The position numbers and the translations under genes were made by a program. The notes under the pieces were generated by a model, which was not told where the DNA came from, did no database searches, and saw nothing but the letters and a program-made list of their open reading frames with translations. From JANQUM01 sp047630355 (GTDB lineage Bacteria; Bacteroidota; Bacteroidia; Cytophagales; Spirosomataceae): a DNA stretch of 12,753 bases. Location of the stretch: NCBI GenBank assembly GCA_047630355.1, contig JBLHXN010000104.1:1-12753 (forward strand), in the 5' to 3' direction. Of this stretch, positions 1 through 6,968 are shown piece by piece. The first letter of the stretch is position 1. Each line of letters begins with the position of its first letter.

Positions 1-392
1 ATTTAATGATTGGTATTCTATTAATGCTGTGGGGGAACGATAGCGGAGCCTATTTTGCGGGAAAACTCTTGGGTAAAAGAAAGCTGTTTGAAAGAATTTC
101 ACCGAAGAAAACGTGGGAAGGGTTCTTCGGAGGTTTAGCCGCATCACTAATAGTAGCTTTTCTCTGTTCACAGTTCTTTGATGATCTCGGAACAATACAA
201 TGGCTGATAACGGCGGTTATAATTTCGGTTACCGGAACACTAGGCGATTTGGTAGAATCCTTGTTTAAAAGGAGTATTTCCATAAAAGACTCGGGGAGTA
301 TTATCCCCGGTCATGGTGGCTTCTTAGATCGCTTTGATGGATTGTTATTATCAATGCCGTTTATAGTAACTTTTTTAAAGATTTTTGGTTAA
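1..392 (+). CDS. cdsA: Phosphatidate cytidylyltransferase (CDP-diglyceride synthase), C-terminal part, 5' end outside window
   Basis: This integral inner-membrane enzyme condenses CTP with phosphatidic acid to give CDP-diacylglycerol, the precursor of the phospholipids. The frame is open back to the window edge (first full codon at 3), so the in-frame ATG at 6 is almost certainly internal. Only about 129 of the expected 270 or so residues are visible. The family signature is complete near the C-terminus: S-L-F-K-R, then K-D-S-G, then P-G-H-G-G-F-L-D-R-F-D, ending about 20 residues before the stop. These K/D residues and the two aspartates of the D-R-F-D part form the metal and substrate site in the family. 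The earlier N-D-S-G-A-Y and K-K-T-W-E-G motifs are also typical. At least two hydrophobic segments are visible. The next gene starts 17 bp downstream and may be co-transcribed. Confidence 0.95.
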   Translation, partial: LMIGILLMLWGNDSGAYFAGKLLGKRKLFERISPKKTWEGFFGGLAASLIVAFLCSQFFDDLGTIQWLITAVIISVTGTLGDLVESLFKRSISIKDSGSIIPGHGGFLDRFDGLLLSMPFIVTFLKIFG

Positions 393-409
393 AAAACTAA
401 GAACATATT

Positions 410-1144
410 ATGAAGATTTTTCAATATAAATTAGTAAACCTATTATTTATCGCCTTTTTGGTAAACCTTACTTTAGGGATTTTTTCTCAGGAAGTAAAAG
501 CTCAGGGCGAAGATAAGTATATTCAGTTTTCGGGATTTGTGATTGATAGCAAATCAGAGGAAGCATTACCTGGTGCATTTATTTCTATCGAGAATGCCGG
601 ACGCGGAGTCATTAGTAATTCAAAAGGATATTTTATCCTTAACGTTTTTCCTGGTGACAGTATCATGTTTAGCTACTTGGGTTTTGCTAAGCAGTACCAC
701 GTTATTCCTTCGGAAGCAGGGTTGAATTACTCCGCAGTGGTAGAATTACAGGAAGATGCTAAAGTGCTGAAAGAGGTGCGTGTGTATCCGTTCCGAACCG
801 AAGAAGAATTTAAGAATGCTTTATTAGCGATGGATCTCCCTGACGAAAGACAGCGTCAGATTTTGCGGGAAACCTTCAGTCAGGACAATATAAACCGTTT
901 AGTAGCTATGCAGGCGATGTCTGCCGATGGGAATTATCGCTACGCAATGGATCAACAGCTCCGGCAAATTAACAATCGAGGGCAAATGACCGTCAATCCA
1001 TTGACCAATCCGTTTGCTTGGGCAAACTTTATTCAGACTATTAAATCAGGAGCGATTAAAGACCAATCTTGGAAGAGTAAATACGAGAATATTCCGCGTG
1101 AAGCGGGTAGCCGTGATGCAATATTTAGAAACGGTGGGAACTGA
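410..1144 (+). CDS. Exported protein with N-terminal carboxypeptidase-regulatory-like (CarboxypepD_reg) domain
   Basis: A 244-residue protein of unknown function. It starts with a signal peptide: Lys at 2 and 7, a hydrophobic core at about 8-26, and a likely cleavage after V-K-A at residue 31. Residues of about 40-113 look like the beta-sandwich CarboxypepD_reg-like domain: G-F-V-I-D, then L-P-G-A-F-I-S-I, G-V-I-S-N-S-K-G-Y-F, and F-S-Y-L-G-F. In Bacteroidota this domain is usually found at the N-terminus of TonB-dependent receptors or surface proteins. Here no barrel follows. The remaining 130 residues are polar and Gln/Asn/Arg-rich (about 125-244), with no motif I recognise. It is therefore a stand-alone periplasmic or envelope protein, not a truncated SusC. 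The ATG at 410 lies 17 bp after cdsA, so the two may share a transcript, which would end at the palindrome at 1185-1232. Confidence 0.8.
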   Translation: MKIFQYKLVNLLFIAFLVNLTLGIFSQEVKAQGEDKYIQFSGFVIDSKSEEALPGAFISIENAGRGVISNSKGYFILNVFPGDSIMFSYLGFAKQYHVIPSEAGLNYSAVVELQEDAKVLKEVRVYPFRTEEEFKNALLAMDLPDERQRQILRETFSQDNINRLVAMQAMSADGNYRYAMDQQLRQINNRGQMTVNPLTNPFAWANFIQTIKSGAIKDQSWKSKYENIPREAGSRDAIFRNGGN

Positions 1145-1184
1145 TAATTTGGGTGTTGTTCAATGAAATTTCGATTTGAAATAA

Positions 1185-1232
1185 TGTAAACAAAGAAACA
1201 GTAAGGAAATCCTTACTGTTTCTTTGTTTACA
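1185..1232. terminator. 23-bp perfect inverted repeat, probable bidirectional terminator
   Basis: The left arm at 1185-1207 and right arm at 1210-1232 are exact reverse complements, separated only by AA at 1208-1209. The arms begin TGTAAACAAAG and end CAGTAAGGA. The RNA would form a long, mostly A-U hairpin with a small loop. It lies between convergent genes that end at 1144 (plus) and 1309 (minus), and each strand reads a T-rich 3' arm (TTTCTTTGTTTACA). Termination in both directions is the simplest reading. The stem is unusually long and GC-poor, with no separate T-tract beyond it, so a protein-binding or mobile-repeat origin is possible. Confidence 0.65.
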
Positions 1233-1308
1233 GACAGACTAAGGTTTTCGGAGATAAGGTAAGTGAAGAACTTGAACCTAATAATTCAGAAACCCAATAG
1301 CGTAGCAC

Positions 1309-2040
1309 TCAATCTACTTCGTACGTCAGTTTCATAGTAATTGAAGCAGTTTTTTCTTTGGCGGACGTATTAAATGTTCCGCCCCAAGAGTATTCCTCGT
1401 CGGAGTTTTGACCCGTTATTTGAAATACGCCCATCGTGGCCGATTGCAAATCTCCCAAACTGCTGCCAGACTTTTCCGAAATTTGCTCCGCTCTTATTCT
1501 TGCATCTTCCGTAGCTTCCGAGATCATTTTAATCTTCAGGTCAGCCAGTTTTGTGTAGTAATAGCGTGGCGGCTCGGAGTAAAGCGAAATTCCCTTGTTA
1601 AGTAATTCAGTTATTTCCCGTGAAATTTGTTCCACTCTTTCTACGTCGGTTGATTTCAACTCCACTCTTTGTGACATATTAAAACCTGTGAATACTTCTC
1701 CTAAATACTTTCCATCTGGAGAATAATTTGGCTTCGTGTTGCGAGTGGTCGTTACTGCCGTGAAAACAATTGTTTTTTCGGCAACTCCTTTTGATTTGAG
1801 GTACGAAGAAACGATTTGCTTATCTGATTCCAATTGTGCGTAAGCCGATTTTAAATCGTAGTTATCGTTAGAGAAAAGCCCTTCCCAAACTATTAAATCG
1901 GAGGTAAAGTCACTCTTGCCAAGACCGGTTACAGAAATGACATTTTCTGCTTTATTACGGTTAATAAAAGCTTTCCCTAAAATGATGGACGAAATGACGA
2001 TGGCCACCGCAAAAAGTGCGGCATTGATATAGTTTTTCAT
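1309..2040 (-). CDS. SIMPL-domain (DUF541) membrane-anchored periplasmic protein
   Basis: This 243-residue protein has a short cytoplasmic start, one hydrophobic segment at residues of about 4-22 (an uncleaved anchor or signal peptide), and a SIMPL/DUF541-type domain. Visible family features are the V-I-S-V-T-G-L-G strand opening the domain, an Asp/Ser-rich stretch followed by a long helix, the central F-N-M-S-Q-R-V-E-L strand, and a C-terminal strand ending S-I-T-M-K-L-T-Y-E-V. Family members include periplasmic oxidative-stress-related proteins such as E. coli YggE. The biochemical role is not established. The frame stays open upstream to a TTG at 2097. The ATG at 2040 is the better start, because it puts the hydrophobic anchor at the N-terminus and a promoter-like box (2095-2102) lies upstream. 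It converges on the gene ending at 1144. Confidence 0.85.
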   Translation of the reverse strand: MKNYINAALFAVAIVISSIILGKAFINRNKAENVISVTGLGKSDFTSDLIVWEGLFSNDNYDLKSAYAQLESDKQIVSSYLKSKGVAEKTIVFTAVTTTRNTKPNYSPDGKYLGEVFTGFNMSQRVELKSTDVERVEQISREITELLNKGISLYSEPPRYYYTKLADLKIKMISEATEDARIRAEQISEKSGSSLGDLQSATMGVFQITGQNSDEEYSWGGTFNTSAKEKTASITMKLTYEVD

Positions 2041-2094
2041 GAGTTTTGAATAGATAAGTAATTTGTACAACCAAAACACGGAATGTTTGAAAGC

Positions 2095-2102
2095 CAAAGC
2101 TA
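2095..2102 (-). promoter_or_regulatory. Candidate Bacteroidota -7 promoter box (TAGCTTTG)
   Basis: On the minus strand this reads TAGCTTTG, an exact match to the Bacteroidota primary-sigma -7 consensus TAnnTTTG. It lies 54 bp before the ATG of the SIMPL-domain gene at 2040. I do not see a good TTG -33 element at 17-23 bp spacing, only TTC at about 23 bp, so this is a candidate. If real, transcription would start inside the upstream open frame, which supports the 2040 start codon. Confidence 0.35.
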
Positions 2103-2164
2103 AAGTTATTCAATTCTTGTGAATTGAAGGGTAGAAGTTATATCTATTTTTAGTAGATACTAAA

Positions 2165-2200
2165 ATGCCACCGATTCGGAATCATCCAAATCGGTGGCAT
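2165..2200 (-). terminator. Rho-independent-type terminator of the Gfo/Idh/MocA gene
   Basis: The arms ATGCCACCGATT (2165-2176) and AATCGGTGGCAT (2189-2200) pair perfectly over 12 bp. Past a single C/A mismatch, a further GGA/TCC stem closes a four-base loop (ATCA). On the minus strand the hairpin starts 16 bp after the stop codon at 2217 and is followed by TTTTAG. This is the layout of an intrinsic terminator with a short U-run. Confidence 0.75.
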
Positions 2201-2216
2201 ACTATTTACATAGGTT

Positions 2217-3548
2217 TTAAACGATTGGTTTCCAGCCCTTTTCGTACTCCCGACTCCACATTTTCATCGCTTCTTTATCTTTAGGTTTACCCGTCTTTTC
2301 ATCGAGTATGAGTGCCTTTCCTAAATGTTGAGACATATTTCCCAAGTGACAAAGCAACGTACTTTTATGAGCTTCTTCTACCGGAGAATTCAGTTGTTCT
2401 CCCTTCTGAATACCATTCAGGAAGTTGCGGTAATGGAAATTATCTAATCCGCTAATACCAAGTGTATTAACAGAAGATTCTCCAGCTGCTTCGTCTGATT
2501 TTTCAATTAAGTTATTTTTCAAATCGAAGATTTCGTAACCTTCCCGATCAACAAATGCGGTTCCTTTTGTTCCGTGAATGTATGATCCACGCCCGGCAGC
2601 ATTTTTGAACACGCTCGTGCCGTTGCAGCTTCTGCCTTCCCAATTTAGCATTTTGCCTCCGGAGAAGTTGAATGTTGTGAGTTGCGTATCGTAGAATTCC
2701 CAATCATCGTCAAAGGCAAATCGGCCTCCGGCTGATGAAACCTGCGTGGGCATTCCGACATCAAGTGCCCAACGACAAATATCCATTTCGTGTAAACCGT
2801 TGTTGTTGATTTCTCCCGTTCCCCATTTCCAGAACCAGTGCCAGTTATAATGTACAAAGTTATCTTTATAGTCTTCTCTGGGAGCAGGGCCTTGCCATAA
2901 GTCCCAGTCCAGCCACTCGGGTACGGCAGCCGAAGCACCCTTCCCAATCCCGCCGCGATTAGCTTCGTAGAAGGCTTTTGCGTAGTACGCTTCACCAATT
3001 ACTCCTTCGCGTATTTTCTGAATTAACTCAATTGAAGTAGGAGCGGAGCGTTGCTGATTTCCAATTTGAATAACCTTACCGGTTTTACTTTTTACCGCGA
3101 TGAGCATTTCACCCTCGTGGGCGTTGTGAGAACACGGCTTTTCAAGATAAACGTGCTTTCCGGCATTCATTGCCATAATAGCCATTGGCGTGTGCCAATG
3201 ATCCGGCGTGGCAATAGAAACCGCGTCGATAGACTTTTCTTCTAACATTTTTCTGATGTCCGAATAGGTTTTGGTACTTCCAGGAACAAAGTCTGAAAAT
3301 TCCCTTTTCACTTTGTCAAACACACGGTTATCTACGTCGCAAAGCCCCACAATATTGACTTCCTTAGCAAATGTACGGGCTGCTGACAAATGAGCGTTTC
3401 CCCGGCTATTTAGTCCGGCTACGGCAATATTTACACGTTCATTTGACCCAATTATTCGGGCGTAACTTTTAGCCGAAAAGCCAAGTCCGGTAGCTACAAT
3501 GGCAGATTTTTTAATAAAATCTCTTCTGTTTGAATGACTGTTTTTCAT
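2217..3548 (-). CDS. Tat-exported Gfo/Idh/MocA-family NAD(P)-dependent oxidoreductase
   Basis: This 443-residue predicted sugar or cyclitol oxidoreductase is probably periplasmic. The N-terminus carries a twin-arginine signal (N-R-R-D-F-I-K-K at 7-14, hydrophobic 15-29, S-Y-A at 28-30), as in the many Tat-secreted members of this family in Bacteroidota. The Rossmann domain begins at V-N-I-A-V-A-G-L-N-S-R-G (39-50), with A-T-P-D-H-W-H at 113-119 and the family E-K-P motif at 136-138. G-N-Q-Q-R-S follows at 163-168. The C-terminal half-barrel has a Trp-rich stretch and N-G-L-H-E-M-D (250-256), which lies around the usual substrate site. The frame is open to a TTG at 3626, but the ATG at 3548 puts the Tat motif at the correct place. 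The exact substrate cannot be read from the sequence. It is transcribed divergently from the hydroxyproline cluster across a 117-bp gap. Confidence 0.9.
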   Translation of the reverse strand: MKNSHSNRRDFIKKSAIVATGLGFSAKSYARIIGSNERVNIAVAGLNSRGNAHLSAARTFAKEVNIVGLCDVDNRVFDKVKREFSDFVPGSTKTYSDIRKMLEEKSIDAVSIATPDHWHTPMAIMAMNAGKHVYLEKPCSHNAHEGEMLIAVKSKTGKVIQIGNQQRSAPTSIELIQKIREGVIGEAYYAKAFYEANRGGIGKGASAAVPEWLDWDLWQGPAPREDYKDNFVHYNWHWFWKWGTGEINNNGLHEMDICRWALDVGMPTQVSSAGGRFAFDDDWEFYDTQLTTFNFSGGKMLNWEGRSCNGTSVFKNAAGRGSYIHGTKGTAFVDREGYEIFDLKNNLIEKSDEAAGESSVNTLGISGLDNFHYRNFLNGIQKGEQLNSPVEEAHKSTLLCHLGNMSQHLGKALILDEKTGKPKDKEAMKMWSREYEKGWKPIV

Positions 3549-3578
3549 TGGTAGAATTTGTAATGATAGATTTTTAGT

Positions 3579-3643
3579 TAAAAGTATAGAACATAATTCC
3601 TGTATCCAAAGAATGCTCAACTTCAAATAAATTGATACTTTTA
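3579..3643. promoter_or_regulatory. Symmetric 9-bp inverted elements in the divergent promoter region
   Basis: TAAAAGTAT at 3579-3587 and ATACTTTTA at 3635-3643 are exact inverted copies, 47 bp apart, between the divergent starts at 3548 and 3666. Each reads TACTTTTA toward its own gene, seven of eight matches to the Bacteroidota -7 box TAnnTTTG. They end 30 bp and 22 bp before the respective start codons. They could be paired divergent promoters or two half-sites of one regulator. No clear -33 TTG is present at the right spacing, and the region is AT-rich, so chance cannot be excluded. Confidence 0.35.
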
Positions 3644-3665
3644 TGATTCATAAATAAAAAAAGAA

Positions 3666-4565
3666 ATGCGTAAAGTAAATTGGGTTGGTGTTTATCCTGC
3701 CGTAACAACCAAGTTTTTTGAAAACGGTGATTTGGATATCAGTAATTTCTGTCGTCATCTTCAATTTCAGGTTTCCTGCGGTGTAAAAGGCGTTATAGTT
3801 GGCGGTTCGTTAGGCGAAAGTAGCACGATTACGCACGCTGAAAGACTGCAACTTACCGAAGCTGCTCTGGCCACGATTGGCAAAGAGGCGGATGTTATTA
3901 TGAATATCGCCGAAGGTTCTACAAGGTCAGCGGTTGAACTCGCAAAAAAAGCGAAAGAAATTGGTGTACACGGACTCATGGTTTTACCTCCGATGCTGTA
4001 TAAACCAACCGAGCAGGAAGTGGCAGACTTCTATATCGAAGTTGCCGAAGCTACCGATTTGCCGATTCTCATGTACAATAATCCGATTGATTATAAGATT
4101 GAGATTACGTTTGATAATTTTGACCAATTTGTTGATTACCCGACCCTTCAGGCGGTAAAAGAAAGTACCCGCGATATTTCAAACGTGACCCGGATGAAAA
4201 ACCGTTATGGTGACCGTTTTAAGGTGCTCTGCGGGGTTGATACGCTCGCCATGGAAGAATTGCTGATGGGAGCAGACGGCTGGGTTGCCGGATTAGTTGA
4301 TGCTTTTCCGTTGGAAACCGTAACGATTTTTGACTTAGTGAAAGCTGGGAAAATAGACGAAGCTTTGACGATTTACCGTTGGTTTTTACCACTTCTCGAA
4401 CTTGACATTAACCCACAGTTGGTACAAAATATTAAACTTGCAGAAGAAATGACCGGAGTCGGAACCGAGTTCGTGCGTTTACCACGGCAAATACTTAAAG
4501 GCGAAGAACGAGAGCGGGTAATCAAAATAATTGACGATGCCTTAAAAATAAGACCGAAACTTTAA
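3666..4565 (+). CDS. DapA-family lyase, probable 1-pyrroline-4-hydroxy-2-carboxylate deaminase
   Basis: This 299-residue cytoplasmic TIM-barrel enzyme belongs to the dihydrodipicolinate synthase/N-acetylneuraminate lyase family. Its class I aldolase features are visible. The Schiff-base lysine is K165 in Q-A-V-K-E-S-T, the catalytic tyrosine is Y137 in M-Y-N-N-P, and the substrate carboxylate loop is G-G-S-L-G-E-S at 46-52 (G-T-T-G-E in true DapA). The neighbouring 4-hydroxyproline epimerase and D-amino-acid oxidoreductase point to the deaminating dehydratase of hydroxyproline breakdown (EC 3.5.4.22, often called LhpC or HypD). That enzyme converts 1-pyrroline-4-hydroxy-2-carboxylate to alpha-ketoglutarate semialdehyde and ammonia. 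True DapA is less likely given this context. It is the first gene of the plus-strand cluster, with an A-rich leader, and is 49 bp ahead of the epimerase. The family call is firm. The exact substrate is inferred from context. Confidence 0.88.
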   Translation: MRKVNWVGVYPAVTTKFFENGDLDISNFCRHLQFQVSCGVKGVIVGGSLGESSTITHAERLQLTEAALATIGKEADVIMNIAEGSTRSAVELAKKAKEIGVHGLMVLPPMLYKPTEQEVADFYIEVAEATDLPILMYNNPIDYKIEITFDNFDQFVDYPTLQAVKESTRDISNVTRMKNRYGDRFKVLCGVDTLAMEELLMGADGWVAGLVDAFPLETVTIFDLVKAGKIDEALTIYRWFLPLLELDINPQLVQNIKLAEEMTGVGTEFVRLPRQILKGEERERVIKIIDDALKIRPKL

Positions 4566-4614
4566 TTATCGTCTCCAATAATCTCCTATTTAAAACCTCA
4601 CATCTTTCCAGCCA

Positions 4615-5616
4615 ATGAAAAAGACATTTTTCTGCGTTGATGCTCACACCTGCGGTAATCCCGTTCGGTTAGTCGCGGGTGGCGGACCGTTTCTGCAAGG
4701 TAATTCAATGATGGAAAGGCGATTGCACTTCCTCAAAGAATTTGATTGGGTACGAAAGGGCCTAATGTTTGAACCTCGCGGACACGACATGATGTCAGGT
4801 TCAATCCTGTACCCCCCTTCTGATGAGTTAAACGACATTGGAGTACTGTTTATCGAAACGAGCGGCTGTCTGCCCATGTGCGGACACGGTACAATCGGAA
4901 CGGTGACAATAATGATTGAGGAAGGATTAGTGACTCCGAAAATTGCTGGTCAGCTAAGGTTGGAAACCCCCGCCGGGTTAGTGGAAGTGTCGTATGTACA
5001 GGAAGGTGGAAAAGTTAAATCGGTTCGGTTGAAAAATATTCCCTCTTTTCTCTATCGCGAAAACTTGCTGGTGGAATGCCCTGACCTTGGAGAATTGACC
5101 GTTGATGTGGCTTACGGTGGAAACTTTTACGCCATCGTTGATCCACAACAAAACTTTTCGGGAATTCAGGATTACACTGCTGGAGATTTACTTCGATGGA
5201 GTCCCGTAATTCGTGAACGGTTGAATAATTTGCATGAATTTGTTCATCCTGAAAATGAAAATATATCAGGACTGAGCCATCTCTTGTGGACGGGTGACGT
5301 TTTGAACCCTGCTTCTGATGCTCGAAACGCCGTTTTTTACGGAGAAAAAGCCATTGATCGCTCACCTTGCGGAACGGGTACATCGGCACGTATGGCTCAG
5401 TGGGCGGCTAAAGGAAAGTTAAAAGTGGGCGATTCGTTTGTTCACGAAAGCATCATTGGTTCAACATTTACGGGGAGGGTAGAAGCAAACGTAAAATGTG
5501 GCGAATACGAGGCAATTATTCCGAGTATTGAAGGTTGGGCAAAAATAACGGGTTACAATAATATCATCATCGACGACGAAGACGACCCCTACGCTTTTGG
5601 TTTTCAGGTGATTTGA
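4615..5616 (+). CDS. 4-hydroxyproline 2-epimerase (proline racemase family)
   Basis: This 333-residue cofactor-independent cytoplasmic epimerase interconverts trans-4-hydroxy-L-proline and cis-4-hydroxy-D-proline, the first step of hydroxyproline use (called LhpA or HypRE in other bacteria). Both acid/base cysteines are present: C89 in M-C-G-H-G-T-I-G and C252 in D-R-S-P-C-G-T-G-T-S. This excludes the trans-3-hydroxy-L-proline dehydratase branch, where one cysteine is replaced. Other family landmarks are D-A-H-T-C-G-N-P near the start, E-P-R-G-H-D at 53-58 and G-G-N-F-Y-A-I-V-D at 168-176. The M-C-G-H-G-T-I-G form and the neighbours favour hydroxyproline over proline as substrate. The ATG at 4615 gives the normal family length. 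It is followed after 12 bp by the FAD oxidoreductase, so the two are very likely co-transcribed. Confidence 0.93.
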   Translation: MKKTFFCVDAHTCGNPVRLVAGGGPFLQGNSMMERRLHFLKEFDWVRKGLMFEPRGHDMMSGSILYPPSDELNDIGVLFIETSGCLPMCGHGTIGTVTIMIEEGLVTPKIAGQLRLETPAGLVEVSYVQEGGKVKSVRLKNIPSFLYRENLLVECPDLGELTVDVAYGGNFYAIVDPQQNFSGIQDYTAGDLLRWSPVIRERLNNLHEFVHPENENISGLSHLLWTGDVLNPASDARNAVFYGEKAIDRSPCGTGTSARMAQWAAKGKLKVGDSFVHESIIGSTFTGRVEANVKCGEYEAIIPSIEGWAKITGYNNIIIDDEDDPYAFGFQVI

Positions 5617-5628
5617 AATTAATAGTAA

Positions 5629-6873
5629 ATGAAAATACACATAATTGGTGGTGGAATAATCGGGCTTTCTACAGCTTGGTATTTGACTGAACAGGGTTGC
5701 GAAGTAACAGTTATTGACAGTTCTGACTTGTCGGATGGTACGTCTCACGGAAATGCGGGGATGGTTGTGCCAAGTCATTTTGTGCCAATGGCAGCTCCGG
5801 GCGTAATTACGCAGGGATTAAAATGGTTGCTCGACGCGAAAAGCCCGTTCTATGTAAAACCAAGAATGAGTTTAGACTTATTAAACTGGACGTGGCAATT
5901 CTACAAATCAAGTACGAACGAACACGTAAAAAGAGCATCGCCAGTTCTACGGGATTTTAACGAACTGAGCCGAAAGTTGTACGAAGAATTTTCTTTCGGA
6001 AGTAGCTCAAGCTTTGATTACGAAAAGAAAGGATTGTTGATGCTCTATCAGACCGTTCACCAAGAAAAAGAGGAAAAAGAGTTTGCTGAAAAAGCTCACG
6101 CAATTGGAATGAACGTTGAGATTCTGGACGAGCAAAAAATCAAACAACTCGAACCAGGAATCAGTATTAATGCTCGTGGCGGTATTTATTTTCCTGATGA
6201 TGCTCACTTATATCCCGGTCGGTTTTTGTCGGGAATGATTCAGCAACTCAAAGCACGAAACGTAACGTTCCTGACGGGAAAGGAAGTTATTGATATCAAA
6301 ACGAAAAATGGTAAAGTCTCGTCGGTTCAATTTCCTGATAATGAAATACTTGAAGTTGATAAGTTAGTAATTTGTAGTGGAAGTTGGACGGCGAAAGTTT
6401 TGCAAAAAGTAGGAGTGAAGCTTCTGCTGCAAGACGGAAAAGGTTATTCGTTCACACTTCAAAACCCGAAACTTCGTCCGCAAATTCCGACCATTTTATC
6501 GGAAGCGAAAGTAGCGGTAACTCCAATGGGAAACGATTTAAGAATTGGGGGAACGCTTGAAATAAGTAATTTTTCCACGAAAATAAACGAAAAACGTCTG
6601 CAGGGAATCCACGAAAGTATGGAGCGGTATTATCCTGACTTGGAAGTTCCATTTCCCGAAAAAAAAGAAGTTTGGTACGGTTACCGTCCTTGCTCGCCCG
6701 ATGGTCTTCCTTACATCGGACAAGTGCCGGAAATAGATAATTTATACGTTGGAACAGGGCACGGAATGATGGGTATGAGTCTTGGTCCCGCCACTGGCAA
6801 ATTACTCGCCGAACAACTACTCGGACTCAGCAAATCCATTGACGATTCGTTGTTTAAAGTTGCGAGGTTTTAA
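5629..6873 (+). CDS. DadA-like FAD-dependent D-amino-acid oxidoreductase, probable cis-4-hydroxy-D-proline dehydrogenase/oxidase
   Basis: This 414-residue flavoprotein of the DAO/DadA family is predicted to oxidise cis-4-hydroxy-D-proline to 1-pyrroline-4-hydroxy-2-carboxylate, linking the epimerase to the DapA-like deaminase. The N-terminal dinucleotide-binding fold is intact: G7-x-G9-x-x-G12, with an acidic residue (D30) closing the second strand to bind the FAD ribose. T-S-H-G-N-A-G at 38-44 is the usual flavin-contact loop. The C-terminal part has Y-G-Y-R-P-C-S-P-D-G-L-P at about 349 and G-T-G-H-G-M-M-G-M-S at about 377, both typical of DadA relatives. There is no signal peptide, so it is cytoplasmic or membrane-associated. 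It starts 12 bp after the epimerase. Substrate is inferred from context. The sequence alone shows only a D-amino-acid type oxidoreductase, and the electron acceptor cannot be read. Confidence 0.88.
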   Translation: MKIHIIGGGIIGLSTAWYLTEQGCEVTVIDSSDLSDGTSHGNAGMVVPSHFVPMAAPGVITQGLKWLLDAKSPFYVKPRMSLDLLNWTWQFYKSSTNEHVKRASPVLRDFNELSRKLYEEFSFGSSSSFDYEKKGLLMLYQTVHQEKEEKEFAEKAHAIGMNVEILDEQKIKQLEPGISINARGGIYFPDDAHLYPGRFLSGMIQQLKARNVTFLTGKEVIDIKTKNGKVSSVQFPDNEILEVDKLVICSGSWTAKVLQKVGVKLLLQDGKGYSFTLQNPKLRPQIPTILSEAKVAVTPMGNDLRIGGTLEISNFSTKINEKRLQGIHESMERYYPDLEVPFPEKKEVWYGYRPCSPDGLPYIGQVPEIDNLYVGTGHGMMGMSLGPATGKLLAEQLLGLSKSIDDSLFKVARF

Positions 6874-6894
6874 TTCAGGCATCTATTGCTGAAT
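6873..6894 (+). terminator. Weak hairpin after the hydroxyproline genes
   Basis: ATTCAG (6873-6878) and CTGAAT (6889-6894) form a six-pair stem directly at the stop codon of the FAD oxidoreductase, with two more pairs possible past a one-base bulge. Only CTTTAG follows, not a strong T-run. It may attenuate transcription into the reductase gene at 6969. It is too weak to prove a transcript boundary. Confidence 0.3.
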
Positions 6895-6968
6895 CTTTAG
6901 CCAAGCCTCGATGTTTTATTCAGATAAATCACTTTTTAGCATTGTTTACAAAACTAAAAACTAGTATC

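Noticed and set aside
2041..2097. N-terminal extension of the SIMPL-domain protein from a TTG at 2097
   Set aside because: The extension would bury the membrane anchor behind 19 extra residues and overlaps a promoter-like box. The ATG at 2040 is better.
3549..3626. N-terminal extension of the Gfo/Idh/MocA protein from a TTG at 3626
   Set aside because: It would move the twin-arginine motif away from the N-terminus. The ATG at 3548 gives a standard Tat signal.
5015..5389. 124-codon minus-strand open frame inside the epimerase gene
   Set aside because: It is fully antisense to a gene with both catalytic motifs. Its translation is basic and Ser/Gln-rich, with no family resemblance.
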